Counted from the first letter of the stretch, positions 23,801 to 35,012 are shown. The stretch: 64,000 nucleotides of DNA from Anopheles merus (GCF_017562075.2 NC_054081.1:5878826-5942825), one strand, 5' to 3'. The notes: generated from the sequence alone by a model not told the origin. Translations and numbers: made by a program.

Positions 23801-26510
23801 GAAGACGAAATTTGCAATAATTTCCATCGCCCGTCAGGCGGAACCGAAAACACTGAATATCCCAGGCAGACGCAATGGCGCACTGGTAGCGTTCACGGGA
23901 GACATGCGGCGTAAAACATCCCCCCCCCCCCACCCCCCACCTTCATTACTCATCGACGAATGACGAGCGGCTGTGGAGTGGCAATGTGATGTGGGTTTTG
24001 GTTTTTCTTTCTTCCAACGAACACACAATTCATTTTCACATCCAATTGAAAGGGGAGGCGCCTTTGCTGGGAAACGCTTCATCAGGATTAATAGCAAAAA
24101 CGGGACAACACACGCGCAGAAAACCCCCAGCATAACATCCAATGTCTCGACTCGCTTGTACTTACTTTCACCCGACGCATCTCCATGGCCGTGACCGTGG
24201 CCGGAGGAGGACGAGGACGACGAGCCGGACAGCCCGGACAGCCCGGAGGACGAGGCGGACAGGATGCCGGTCAGCTTGGAGAGCGGGTGGGCCGAGTGCT
24301 TCGGCGGGATCAGGTGCGCGGACAGGGCAATCTTTTTGCCCACGCCCGTGACGGCGTCGCCGCCGGACGCGATCAGCTTGCCCGCGCCGCTCACCAGGTA
24401 GCCCGAGCCCTTGATCAGCTGGCCCTTGATGGCGGTCACGCCGCCGGTGATGGCCTTCACCGCCTGGAACAGCGTGTTCAGGATCGACTTCTTCAGCGAC
24501 CAGCCATCGAAGTGGGTGTCCTCCTGTGGGGGGGGGGGAGTGAAAAACAAGAGAAGGGTAAGCAAAAGCGTTAATATAAATTCTGATTTCGTTGCTTAAT
24601 GATGCACACGGGCGGCATGATTTTGTGCGATTTTTTTGCCACGGTTGAGCGATGTCTCTGCCGGAAGGATGTATTGCTGCCGGGCGACAAACAACAACCA
24701 CATTCGCTGTGGGGGGTGTAAACGTTCAGTTGTTTCCCCCCGGCAGACGGCATCACGGACGAGCGCAGCAAACTGTAAGCAAATTACTGGGTGCCGAGAA
24801 TCTCGAAGCCGCGCAAACCATTCTTCCACTCGAGCGCGTGAAGTGTTCTGTTTTTCGCAGCAGCAGCAGCAGCAGCAGCAGCAGAGCATTCTTGGAACGA
24901 ATCAAACCGTAGCATTGAAATGTCGAAAGCCGGCAAAACAAAACTAAGTAATAGCAATCGAAGATGTTGGGAATCGCATCCCAGCAAAGCCCTCGTAACC
25001 TTTCGCGATTGGGTTTCTTTCTTGTTATACCCCTGCGTGCTTATATGCCTGCGTTTGAGGTTAGGAGCAGTGAAAACAGTCCGGGTTATAGTTCTATTTC
25101 CGTACCGGTACGAGTCCTTTGCACCCGTCCGTTAGCGATTGAAGGCCGTCAGGAGGGGAAAACATATTTAACCTCCAAACAACAACAAAATGTTGGGATA
25201 ACAAGTAAAAACACACGAAAACACTAACGACACCAGCAAACGGTGTTCACCAGTAAGTGCGCTTTAGTCGTTATTTTACGTCATCCTGCTCTGTCAGCCT
25301 GTTTGGTTGGAAAGAGACATAACCAAACGGTGGCCACTTTCCCGGCCAACACAAGGCCGACATGCTACGCCGTACTTCCGACTACGCTATTATCTTGTCA
25401 ATTTTTAACGCGCGCGCCCTCCCATCATGGCGTCCATTTGGAGGGTTTGGAGCATATGTGTACGTGTGTACGGCTCGAGTGTCACATTTCATGGGCGCTT
25501 GATGATAATCGTAACTTATTTAGCATGCATGACATACGGCGACTCGCTGTGCGTTGGGGCGCTTTTACGCCATGATATGCACAGCGAAGGGTATGCTTAT
25601 GATCGCCCGGTGTCACCAACAGGGGCACCGCATTAGCTTTCGAGCCCGTCCCCGGTGCCGACCCGAAGCCTCATTCTCACGCGTGGTCCCAACCGGCAAT
25701 CCGGCGAATGGTGGAGCATGGGTAGTAATTGAAAATGTGTAACCTGCTGCGACCTGAGCAGGGAGTTGCCCGAGGCGATGGGAGAGCTCTACACGGCCGG
25801 TGTGTTTTGGAACCTATTGTTGAGCTCCAAGAAGAATTGTGGCGGATTAGGATTACGTTACTGTGCGTTCTGTTGAAGTTGGTGCGGGTACATTGACGTC
25901 TACATCTGCGATCGACACCGCATTGGCTGGTGCCTACTTACGTGCGGTTTGTCGTACGAATGTCCGGACGAGCTGCCGTAGCTACTGCCGTGGCCGGCGC
26001 TGCCACCGCTGCTACCATGCCCCAGACCGGAGCTGAGCGATGAGCTGCTGCTGCCAGCGACCAGTGAAGCCGACGCAGATCCAATGCCCGACAGTAGTGT
26101 CTGTAGCAGCAAGGCGAGAAAGAAAGAAAGAAACAGTCAAAAATCAAAAAGGATCATTCTCCCCTCTCCCTCCGGCGATGCCGGCGCCACCTACCTTCTT
26201 CAGCCCGGACAGCAAATCGAACGAGCCGCTGCCAGACCCGAACCCGGACCGCTTGATGCGCGCCACGTCCTCCGTCAGCAGCTCCACCTCGGCCAGGTCG
26301 GTCGGATCCAGGCTCGGGCTGGCGGGTTTGGCGTACGCTGCCAGCGGCAGCAACACAGCGATCAGCAGAATGATCTGGAAGGGAAGAGGAAAACACACAC
26401 ACACACACACACACATCAGTTAAATCTTCAGTCTTGAACAATGCTTGAGCGACACAAACACACTTGCGAGCTCCACAAGAGTGCTTTCGCACAGCGCTGC
26501 TACACTTCAT
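17099..26510 (-). CDS. Secreted Ser/Gly/His-rich protein, six coding exons, about 550 aa
   Basis: Coding exons in transcript order are 26493-26510 (proposed), 26195-26374, 25942-26100, 24166-24523, 21392-21595 and 17099-17832, ending in TAG. All internal junctions are GT-AG and the phases fit (0,0,0,1,1), which chance ORFs would not do. Seen in the protein: a hydrophobic signal peptide (residues 1-21, ending AYA before KPASP), an acidic stretch 22-44, RIKR at 45-48 (furin-type consensus), Ser/Gly-rich 67-119, an amphipathic Gly/Lys/Ile/Val-rich block about 130-207, a Ser run and HGHGHGH about 208-233, DDHHHH in exon 5, a His/Asp-rich HHHEPDHHEPDHHDH motif opening exon 6, PPPFKPIKGAGYLPP, and a Thr-rich tail after a second dibasic site (KRR, about 522-524). 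No further membrane segment is visible. I do not recognise the family. Secretion is a strong inference; cuticle or matrix function is only suggested by composition, and a metal-binding role for the His clusters is a guess. Confidence 0.85.
17833..21391 (-). other. Intron 5 of the secreted-protein gene
   Basis: The longest intron, 3559 bases, between donor GTAAGT at 21391 and acceptor CCCCACAG. It contains a 23-base T run (21160-21182) and short AT-rich tracts. ORFs of up to about 160 codons occur in it but none shows splice or codon support. No transposon ends were recognised. Confidence 0.8.
21392..21595 (-). CDS. Exon 5: Ser/His/Pro-rich linker
   Basis: The acceptor CACCGAAG (AG at 21597-21596) and donor GACG|GTAAGT at 21391 enclose 204 bases. 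The first two bases complete a Ser codon begun in exon 4 and the last base starts the Val codon completed in exon 6. It encodes FTSYEGPTSYGHDSSH, GPSGPSYIPPSK and a DDHHHHSSYVPAGKYGHSSD segment. Tyr occurs regularly next to Gly, Ser or Pro. Phase 1 at both ends makes this exon removable without a frameshift. Confidence 0.85.
21596..24165 (-). other. Intron 4 of the secreted-protein gene
   Basis: An intron of 2570 bases. Notable contents are a perfect 20-bp AT-rich palindrome at 23581-23600, a (CA)n run at 22376-22399, several A/T and G/C homopolymers (for example 22430-22440, 23267-23280 and 23922-23931), and no supported ORF. A first-rank place to look for an enhancer. Confidence 0.8.
23581..23600. 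promoter_or_regulatory. Perfect 20-bp palindrome of paired TAATTA-type cores
   Basis: AATTAATTAGCTAATTAATT is identical to its reverse complement and contains four overlapping TAAT/ATTA cores, the recognition core of Antp/Engrailed-class homeodomains. It sits in intron 4 in an otherwise GC-balanced context. Binding is inferred from the motif alone. Confidence 0.45.
24166..24523 (-). CDS. Exon 4: amphipathic Gly/Lys/Val block plus Ser and His runs
   Basis: The acceptor is CCCCACAG at 24525-24524 after a long C run; the donor is GAAA|GTAAGT at 24165, so 119 whole codons plus one base (phase 1). After EDTHFDGW comes the most protein-like part of the gene: SILNTLFQAVKAITGGVTAI, then a Gly-spaced series (KGQLIKGSGYLV, AGKLIASGGDAVTGVGKKI) and LIPPKHSAHPLSKLTGIL. 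The spacing of Gly and aliphatic residues suggests an amphipathic or glycine-zipper-like helix (inference). It then falls into Ser-rich low complexity with HGHGHGH. This exon is the best query for homologues. Confidence 0.88.
24524..25941 (-). other. Intron 3 of the secreted-protein gene
   Basis: An intron of 1418 bases between donor GTAAGT (25941) and an acceptor preceded by a run of ten C. It holds a nine-copy CAG repeat (24858-24884) and otherwise unique sequence. No additional exon with fitting phase was found, and the flanking exons already join in frame. Confidence 0.8.
24858..24884. repeat. (CAG)9 trinucleotide repeat in intron 3
   Basis: Nine uninterrupted CAG copies. They lie inside an intron of the secreted-protein gene and are not translated. 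Confidence 0.9.
25942..26100 (-). CDS. Exon 3: Ser/Gly/His-rich segment
   Basis: Fifty-three codons between acceptor CTGCTACAG (AG at 26102-26101) and donor CAC|GTAAGT at 25941. It begins TLLSGIGSASASL and then becomes a low-complexity run of Ser and Gly with spaced GH, GY and HS pairs, ending SYDKPH. Phase 0 at both ends. Such Gly/Ser/His composition occurs in many insect cuticle and silk-like proteins, but no named repeat family could be assigned. Confidence 0.85.
26195..26374 (-). CDS. Exon 2: signal-peptide core, acidic propeptide, RIKR site
   Basis: Sixty codons. The acceptor is a strong pyrimidine tract ending TTCCCTTCCAG, with AG at 26376-26375; the donor is AAG|GTAGGT at 26194. It encodes the hydrophobic core of the signal peptide with AYA before the predicted cleavage, an acidic Asp/Glu-rich stretch, RIKR (R-X-K-R, the furin consensus) and a short Gly/Ser-Phe run ending LKK. 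The reading frame is phase 0 at both ends. A (CA)n microsatellite (26393-26415, GT repeat in the transcript) lies just upstream of the pyrimidine tract. Confidence 0.85.
26493..26510 (-). CDS. Exon 1 (proposed): start codon, MKCSSA
   Basis: Exon 2 opens in phase 0 in the middle of a hydrophobic signal sequence without a Met, so a short upstream exon is required. The ATG at 26510 has a good insect context (CAACAGA before ATG) and reads MKCSSA before a GTGCGA donor at 26492. Joined to exon 2 it gives a textbook signal peptide (MKCSSA then IILLIAVLLPLAAYA). The donor is weak: it has G at +1, +3 and +5, but CT rather than AG on the exon side. The resulting intron is 118 bases. A more distant first exon remains possible. 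Confidence 0.5.
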
Positions 26511-26621
26511 TCTGTTGTGCTCGGTCGCCACTCTCACCAGTGCCCGCCCTGTGACGGTGTATGTGTTTACACTCTCGTGCTTTAATTGATACTCGTACTA
26601 ATAGCGGTAATGAGTTACCGC

Positions 26622-26636
26622 CAGGGGTCGGCAAAC
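26622..26636. mobile_element. Solitary hAT-type end CAGGGGTCGGCAAAC
   Basis: CAGGGGTCGGCAAAC matches the kind of terminal inverted repeat known from hAT transposons (CAGGGGTCxGCAAC class). It lies about 110 bp upstream of the proposed start codon of the secreted-protein gene and points away from it. The complementary end was not found in the following kilobase, so this is a remnant or a coincidence. Confidence 0.3.
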
Positions 26637-29600
26637 AAGAAGCAGAGCGCCTGGATCGAAGCATTTAAATGTTCCAATAGGAATGTTTCATTTTCCAATA
26701 GGAAGCTTTAATTTGCTCACTTGTGAAGAACATTCCTTTTTGAAATGGTACCAAATTCTTGCAAGTGGAATATTGCAATGGTGTGGAATGCTAGAGCTTA
26801 AGCAAGCAATCTGAAGTTGCTTTTGAATATTGTTCAACAGTAAGTAAACATTTGACAGCCAACTGAAATACTGATGCCTATCTGAACTATGTTCAATCGG
26901 TAATAAACATTTGCTTTCTCCGACATTAACGTACGTCTATATTACCCGAATTCGTTTCTTTGCTGCTCATTATGTTGCAATAAAATTGTTTGAAGCTTGA
27001 CTTTAATAGATTTTGCACTTTCAGATAGATATCAGTAGACGCAGATGTGTTCAGATATACATCAGTTTTTCAGTAGACTGTCAAATGTTAACTTGCAATT
27101 GAGTTATGTTCAAAAGCACCTTTACATTGTTTATTTGGGCTCAAAAACGGTGTATTTTTTTGCATAAGTACATCTGACTCATAAAGTCTAATGCGTATGC
27201 CACACACACCCAATGCAAGTGCAAGGATAGATTATTAGAATATTGATCTAGAGGAAAATAAATACAATCAACAATAATTTTGAGCATGAAACTCTACTCT
27301 CAATTATTGGTTTATTGGATAAAAATGGATTTTCGACGTACCTTTGAATTACAATAAGGTTCCGTTTTTCACATTAATCGCCATATTAAGGTTTTTTTTT
27401 GACAAGCATTTTATCATATATGAATCAAATAAAATAAATTTGCCTATTAATCCTTAAGCAGGCAGCTAGTAGTTGTATTTATGTTCCCCTGGAGCTCTTG
27501 AAAGGCTAGAGAGTTTAATTTTTACTGCTATTCTTTCTTATTCCCTTATTACTGCCCCTGAAGAAAGCCGCTGTCACAAACGGTTAAAGATGCTTTGGAA
27601 TAGTTTTTTACTGTATAAATAATTTCAGTAACCAAAATTTGCTTTTATCATTTCTATTCGAAGCATATTTTCAATTGAAGCAATGCCCTCCTCGGACGAC
27701 CTTAAATAGACTTAGTTCCGTTCCGCAAAAATCAAACTTGCAAACTGTGCTCGAGGTTGTCGAGCCCTGCGTGACGCCGCTGCCGGCACAACGCAGTCGG
27801 ATGTAATGATGCCCGTGACGCCCGGCCCAGCAAAACCCAGCTTAAAGGTTAGCGTTTGTCTCGTTTTCCTTCCTGCGCTCGCGCCTGCACCATCGCTGGG
27901 CGGCGTGGGTAACGCTTTTTGCCATCTTGCAAAAAGCGTAAACTTCACACGCGGTCGGGCGAGAGCGCGTGCCCGCACCATGGCAACCTCTGACGGGGCA
28001 CACCTTTCTGGCCCACCTGCCCCAGCGCACATTAACCAGCAAAAGGGGCCGGCTAATTGTTGCAGGCTCGTTTTGCTTATTTGTTTCCATTCGTTTGTGC
28101 CCTCTAATTAGGTTGTGTCCCGGGTCGGCGAAGGCACGGGATTAAAGTGACATCGCAGCGTGCGCCATCAATCGACACCTCCTGTACTGCCCGGGGGGCT
28201 GGTGTTTGTGACCTTACCACTTTGTGTGGCTTCGACGCATCTCAGACATCGTCAGCACACGTTATGTCCACCGCCACACACACACAAGCATCCACAGAAG
28301 CCATCGAAGTGTAAAGTTGTCAAAGTTTAATTGAAATTTAATTATTTCGATTCCTTCCGTGCCAAAGGGATGACGGGCTGTGGAGGACGCAGGGCATCTA
28401 GCAGGAGCCAAACAGGCGAGCACTTCACCAAAGCAACAGCAGGCCTTCCCGACTACCAGCGGCAGCACCACACCACGTTGGTAAGATTGCCTAGCGAAAC
28501 TAGCGAAACTTCCCGCACCGGAATAGTTCCTCGGCCTCTCAGCGCACCTCCGACTACTGCTCCACTACTGCTGCGGCGGACGACTCGAACTCCAAAGTTC
28601 AGGCCCGTGCTGCAACCGGGTGGCTGTAATTAAATTCCTTGCCCGACGGTTTTGCATTGCAGTGCGCTTGTTAATTGAATGTCCGGGATCCTTTTCACAA
28701 TTCGACCACACTAGCGCACAGAGTTTGAGAGGATGGACTACAGAGAGAAGAGGACGCCCCATGAGCACCTTAAACCAACACACGCACACACCGTTTCCAA
28801 AAACTGGCCAAATTATGTAGCCAATTATTGTCGCTCATTATCGGCGACCGGGGAGCAAACTGCCCGGCGTTGTCCCTTTGGTTTTTTGGTGCAAAAATTA
28901 ATTTGGACACTTCCGGGCCGCTACGTGGAACAACTTTTTTAAGGGACTCCCCCTCAAAAAACATCCAGCTGCGCTATACATAGACACAAGGCAACGCTGG
29001 AACTGCGAGCTTCCGGTAGCATGTTTGCCGTTTTGAGCTCCTCTCGAGCGGCGAGTTCGATTTTTCCCACATCCAATCGAAAACCCCCAAAGACACCTCC
29101 CAATGACACGGCGGGCTGTCGCGTGGGCAATCGTTCGTGCTCAATGGTTCGGCTACAAATGCTTAAATAAGTGCGTTCGCTTACAGATCGAACGTACGCT
29201 CGGCATGTTTGCCCTAATTTATTGGCGTGCATCTGTGTCCTGGCAGGAGAGCGCGAGATCCCCGAGATGCCATTAAAAAACAAGTCGTTTTCTTGCCCGG
29301 TGTGTTTGTATTTTTTTTTGTTGCTCCGAATGGTCGTGTGGGTTGAAGAATCAGCACGCGCTGCACATTTGTTGCCAAGCACTGTTGGTTCTGTTGCGTT
29401 GTGATGGAAGGTGTAACATCCGATTTCCGAAGCTTCCGAGCGAGCGTGGTTGTTTGGTCCTACACACAAAGGGCAATATTGGACGATGCATCCTTACGTG
29501 TGTGTCTTTTTTGCAGGTGTTTTGCTCGCAGCTGCCACAGGTGATTGCACTTTTTTGTGTGTGTTGCTTCCTCAAACACTTTCGAGCACTTTAGAGCAAG

Positions 29601-32600
29601 CATATGCACGCTCCGGGCAGGGTGGTTTTGCTTCAACACGGAATAAGAATCGAATTTTCGGACAGCGAACGATCGTGAGGATTAGATCCGGTGGAAGAGA
29701 AGATACGCTCGGATACTGCTGCCCAGCAAGCAATAACGTCGATTGCATCTGCATCCAACGATCGCTTCTGGTTGCAATCGATGTGGGCCGATTGTGGCCC
29801 ACGAGAGTACTCCACAGCGCTCTGGCAGGAGGAAACAAACTAACAGCAACAAAAAAACATACACAAATCCCAGGAAACGCTATCGCTACGCCAGAACCAA
29901 TATTGCAGTTTTATTGGCCCTAACAGCTAATATTGGCCAATAAATATGTTTCTCCTCCATTTGCCATCGCCATCGCCCCAGCGCCCGGTTTGGAATCGAT
30001 AGATAGGCAATTACCCGCCCCGAAACACAGGACATTTATTGTTGCGTGTGTGTGTGTATGTGTTTTTTTTTTCTTTCTTTCTTGCTTTCCCTTGGCTTTA
30101 CTTCGTGTCCATGGCAGTGGCAGCTTTTACGACTCCAAAACCAGAGCCACACTGATAATGACATTATGTATTTCGATGCTACCGCCATCAAAGCCACGGT
30201 GCGAAAAGTGAAATCCAACTCCATAGATTTTCTGTTCCAGTGTCCCGTCAACAACAACAACACCAAAAAAATGAACTTATTCCGACATCTTCATCAAGCG
30301 ATGGCTGACCGATGGCGCCTGATTTGCCTCCGGGCTACTGTAGAACTCAGAAACCGAGGGGCTTTTAAGCGTGGGTGGGGCCTGCCGGACGTCTACCATC
30401 ATAAAATCAAATCGATTCTGCATGAAGAGGACACAGCTTCGCTGCCATTGCTGTTTTTTGATTGCGTTACTTTCACGACTGCCAATAAACCGTCTAATTG
30501 TTTTGAGCCGGGTTTCGGACAGAAATTCAGAAATTCTTCAGAAATTCACAGAATACGGTCATCAGTCGCAATTCGGTTCTGTTCGGTTTTCTTTTTGCTG
30601 CGGCACAAAAGGTCTTCATCGAAAATTTTTTGTGGTACTTCCTTGATTCTCCAAGTCGTCGATGTCTTCCCAAAAAAAAAAGGAAGGAGGACCAAAACTG
30701 CGTGGGACCGCCACTGGCCCGACCGCTTTCCACTGCCAAAGTGATCGAAATTCCTGCGATTAAAGGACGAAAATAGCTTCCCAGCATGACGTGTGACGTG
30801 CAGCATCTGAGAAGGGTTTTGTGGCTTTGAAGCCCCCAGCGATGGCAAGGCTGCGGCAGCCTTTTGCGGGCCAGAAGTCACCGGCCGAAAGCCGCCGGCC
30901 ACTAATCGCTTTGCCAATTGGATGCACTTTCGAGCCCGCGTCGACTTTATTAGCTATTTGCAGGCACTGGGGCCTTCGAGCGGCGTGCCGAGCAAATGCC
31001 GGTAAGCCACGAGATTAATGCTTCACTGCGCCCGCCTGCGGGAGAACGAGTGCGGGATCAAAGGACCTGACCGGACGTTGCCGGACCGGTGCCTGCCTTA
31101 ATGCCCGCGAAACCGGACAACGCAATTAACCAAATAACTCAAAATGCTTGCATTATCTCGCGTCGATACTGTAGCGGCAATTAATTCTGATGCATAGCTC
31201 ACACACCTATGCTCTTGATGGTGCATCTTGGTGGCGTTGGAATTGGAGCCAGCTCGCTGCAGTTTCGTCTTGGTTTTGTCCCGGTTTCCGGTGGCACTGC
31301 CCGTGTTCACCGGTGCGGCCATATTTTATCGTTGATACAGCGCTCGTTTTTTGTCGATGCCCGTACGTCACTGCGTGTTTGTGTGTGTGTGGTGGTGTGC
31401 TCTCCAAGAGATCGAGTGATTACTTATTCAACCCCGCCGTTCGGGTGCGCACGGATGATGCGAAAATGATGATAAAATGCGCCACCGTTGCGAACGATAA
31501 AATTGGACCTGTTGAGGGCATTGGAGGGCTAGTTGGCAACTTGACACCTCGCGCTTGCAGCAGAGGTTCCTTTTCGAAGCTGCCGGAAGTTGGGTACGGT
31601 CCGCTCTGGGCGATACCTGAGAGTATCTCGGTACGCCTTGCAGCCCGTTGAAAAGATGTCAGAACCGACCACTGCTGCCAGGACGAGCTGTGCGGCAAAT
31701 AATCGAGTAACGCTTCTGGAAAGTACAGTTGGGGGAGGGTGTGTGTGTGTGTGTGTGCAAGTGTATGTGTGCTATGTATTACCTTTCCCGAGGACCAGCT
31801 GTTAGCTGACGCTCGGCAGCACCATATTCTTGCCATTGCCTATGACCGTACCCATCACGAGCGGTGTCTTGAGCCGCACTGGAGGACACTACCGGCAACA
31901 GTGTCGTTTCTTGCCCGTGGAATGTAACCGAAACCAAAAATTGAACTTCTCCCAGGCGTATTCTGAGCCACCGAAGCACAAGAACTTGCTTGGAGAGTGA
32001 TACTTTTCATGCCCTGCTTTTTTCATGGATGCCCAGCAGTTGCAGATGCAAATGTCTCCGAGATGTTTGTGCTTCCAAGGTTTTTTGTTGTTGCTGCTGT
32101 CCGTAGTTAGTTAATTGAACTTTTATTTATTTCGTCCAACTAGCCGAGACTCCAGTTGCGAAACTTTGCCCATCTAACCCCTCCGGCTGGCGCAATAAAA
32201 CTGGCAACCAGCTCCAACTTCCAGCCTGACAGCCGTGAGCGACGTGCCAGCAGGACGCCTGCAGGCATGGGAAGCACAACTTTTGGGGGGAAATGGGGAT
32301 TTTAAAGTGTGTGCTTGTAATGGCGGGAAGAGTGCCCCGGGTGCGGGCAAATGGTGACAAAATGGTTCCAACTTTGGTTTCGCACAACTGCACAACTGCA
32401 CCGTACAGTAGTGTAGTTGCGCGAAGATTAATGTACGCCCCCGGAACATAGAACCGCACGTCCGCACGGTTGCGGTTGGTGCCGTGGATTGCTCGGTTGC
32501 AACAACCCTCCCGAAACCGTGCGTGTTCTTCAGAAAGCGAACGAGATTAGCAGGCTCGGGCAGGCTGGCCGTGCTTCAACAGGAAGTTTTCGCGCCGGGG

Positions 32601-34560
32601 TAGGGCAACAGCTTAAGCAACTCTTGTTGCAGGTGGGGACTTTCAAGATCCTCCACGCTCACAGACGCTGTTGAATGAATCTTTATTTGCATCTTCACTT
32701 TTTACGACTTTCAGCAATGGTACGGTGCGGGAGCGGGCGGGCAGGACAAACAAGGCCTCACGGTAGCTGCACGCACGCACCCACGGCGAATGTGTGCCGA
32801 ATCTTCGTCGAAAATCCCCAAAAACACATCCCCGTTGTGTTTTTTCCCCCTGAACTCGGTTCTGTGCTTTTGTGTCGTGTTTCTCTTTCCCTTTTTTTTG
32901 CTGGCGACGTTACGTTTTTGTTGCAACGTTTGAGGGGTAGATATTATGCCACACACATACACACACACACGCGGGCTGGCTGTGTGCGATAGCAAAAAGC
33001 GTTGCCCGTTCTGTGCACAAAATCTTAAAATATCGTATATACCGGAGCGTTGCGCGCCTTATCGGGGCGGCAGGATCGGTGTCTCAATCAGGCGACGGGA
33101 AATGGATTCGCTTCGGTCGGAAACGTGCACCGGAACATAAATTTTCCTCCGTTATCTTAATTTATGTTTTTTTTTTGTTTTCCCTCTCCCACCCGCGCTA
33201 CACTTTCTCTTTCGGTCTCTCGCATACAGGCGCGAACGCGGTACCCCATTTGTTGCTGCCCTACGCCCCAAAGGTCCTTTGTGGCGTGTATTTATTTTCA
33301 TGTTTCATTTTCCGTTCCGTCTGCGTTACGCCGACAATGTTTTATTTTTCCGTATGTGTGTGTGTGTGTGTATATTCTCTCTCTCTCTCTCTCTCACACA
33401 CACACTCTCTCCGTTGTTGTTGTTCCACTTTCCGCTTTGGCGTTGAAATGTGACGTGACGTTTGCGTTTGCCTTGCCGTGAAACCTGCCAACAAGGATGC
33501 CTTAAAAAAAGCTGCTTTATGGGGGCGCTGGGTACGCGCAAGGAAGCGAAGACAGCGCCCATCCAAACGCAGCACACCAATGAGCGGAAAATCTGCTTTT
33601 TAACTCAATTCCGGAGGCGAGCGCTTTCCTGGCCCACTTAATCGGAAAGCAATTTCACCTTTTGCTGCACGTTCTTGTCCCGGTACAGGAAGCACGCTGG
33701 CCCGCAGGCGTTTTGGCGGTACAGGTATGCGTGTGTTCGCGGCGGGAAATTGTTTCGGCATTTTCCGTGCATGCATCATGCAGGTTTATTTTCACAAGGT
33801 GGTGGGGGGGGGGGGAGGTGCTCGCAAAACTTCCAGTAGGGAAGTATTCTATTTTAATTGCCAACCACTGCTGCTGCTGTACTGGCCGGTTTGGGAAGCT
33901 TTACTTGGCAACCGCCGCATCCGCTTCGCCAAGACCTGGGCGGATCTTGGCGTGCAACTCGATTATCCTGCAATCGACATACGGCCCACTGCCCGGGCTT
34001 CGTAAGACAAACACCGGGTAATTATAGTCATTAGTTCGACATTCGGCACCAGCAGAAGCGAACCACCCAACAAGCACAACAGCACTTATCGCTCAGCGAG
34101 CTCAGGAACTGCCAACCCATTCACCACGCTGCGAATTTTGCTGCAAAGTGCTGACTCGACGTGCTTCCAATTAATCTTGTTTACAGGATCCCAACCCGCC
34201 AAAACCGACAAGCAAGTGGGAGTGCATTTTTTTGTTTTTTGCTCGAGCCTCAAGGAGTTCTGCCGAATTCTACCGAGGTGGAGTGGGGCCGCATTAATGA
34301 AGATATCGAATTCGAGCGCACAGTAAGGTCCCCGGGTCCCATCGATCAAGCGGCACAGCCGAAATTGCGCTGGCTTAGTTAATTGTCCCCGACCGGTGGC
34401 CCGTAGAAAATGGATCTGTCACAGGTGGGAGTTTTCTGCCGCACGGTGGTGACTTGTGTGCAGAGAAAGAGGGAAAAAAAGAACGAGCCAGCTGTACAGC
34501 ACCGTACGGGAAAGCATATCGTTCAGAAGCAGATTCAGTTTAAGCGTGTGTGTTTCGAGT
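26637..34560. other. Upstream intergenic DNA, no supported gene
   Basis: AT-rich from 26640 to 27700, then near-even composition with short homopolymers and TG runs. The largest ORF is plus 30046-30744 (232 codons, starting in a TG/T-rich run); it has no recognised domain. Enhancers or exons of unrecognised genes could be hidden here; I see none. Confidence 0.5.
33354..33408. repeat. Compound (TG)n-(CT)n-(CA)n microsatellite
   Basis: About eight TG, then nine CT, then CA copies without unique spacers. Non-coding. Confidence 0.9.
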
Positions 34561-34663
34561 GGCGCACGTAGCGCAATCGGTAAAGCGCTTGGTGTGTTTG
34601 CTTGGAGAGAAGCTGGGACTGGTTCAAATCTCTCACAGCCCCTCGTGTTGAGGTGCGCTTTTT
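34561..34663 (+). ncRNA. tRNA-like RNA polymerase III transcription unit
   Basis: An A box (TAGCGCAATCGG, 34569-34580) and a B box (GGTTCAAATCT, 34621-34631) both match the tRNA internal promoter consensus, at tRNA-like spacing. GCGCAC (34562-34567) pairs perfectly with GTGCGC (34653-34658), immediately followed by a TTTTT terminator (34659-34663). A D-arm-like hairpin, GCGC at 34571-34574 with GCGC at 34585-34588, and a CCTC/GAGG hairpin just before the closing stem are also visible. There is no proper anticodon arm, T stem or acceptor stem at the canonical place, so it is not a normal tRNA. It may be a distinct Pol III RNA, a tRNA pseudogene or a SINE head; no poly-A tail or target duplication was seen. 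Confidence 0.45.
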
Positions 34664-35012
34664 CTTACCGTCGTTCTTTCTCTCTGCAGATTTATAAAGC
34701 CGTATGCATGTTCTTGACTGGGTGGTGTGGATCAAGGTGTTATAAAATGACAAGGTGAAGTTGTTCAGAGCAAAATGATGACATTTCTCGACTTGACATA
34801 ACTGTTCCGGGGGCTTCGGTATAAAAATCGGGGAAGGCTGTGGGTGAGGGCTAATGAAATTTGTATGCAGGGATTGACAGATGTTTCCCACAATGTCGCC
34901 CAGCAAAAGCGGTAAAAATCAACCTTCTTAGAACATAACACCTTGGTGTGGATCTCTTTTAAGTAATGCAATAATGTAACTCATTCTAATTATAAATGTC
35001 ATGGGTTATTAG

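Noticed and set aside
27341..27360. Donor-like GTACGTCG on the minus strand as the end of the first exon of the secreted-protein gene
   Set aside because: The preceding ATGs run into stop codons before the donor, so they cannot supply a start in phase 0.
30046..30744. Plus-strand ORF of 232 codons
   Set aside because: Starts in a TG and poly-T run, has no recognised domain, and an ORF of this length can occur by chance in a 64-kb window.
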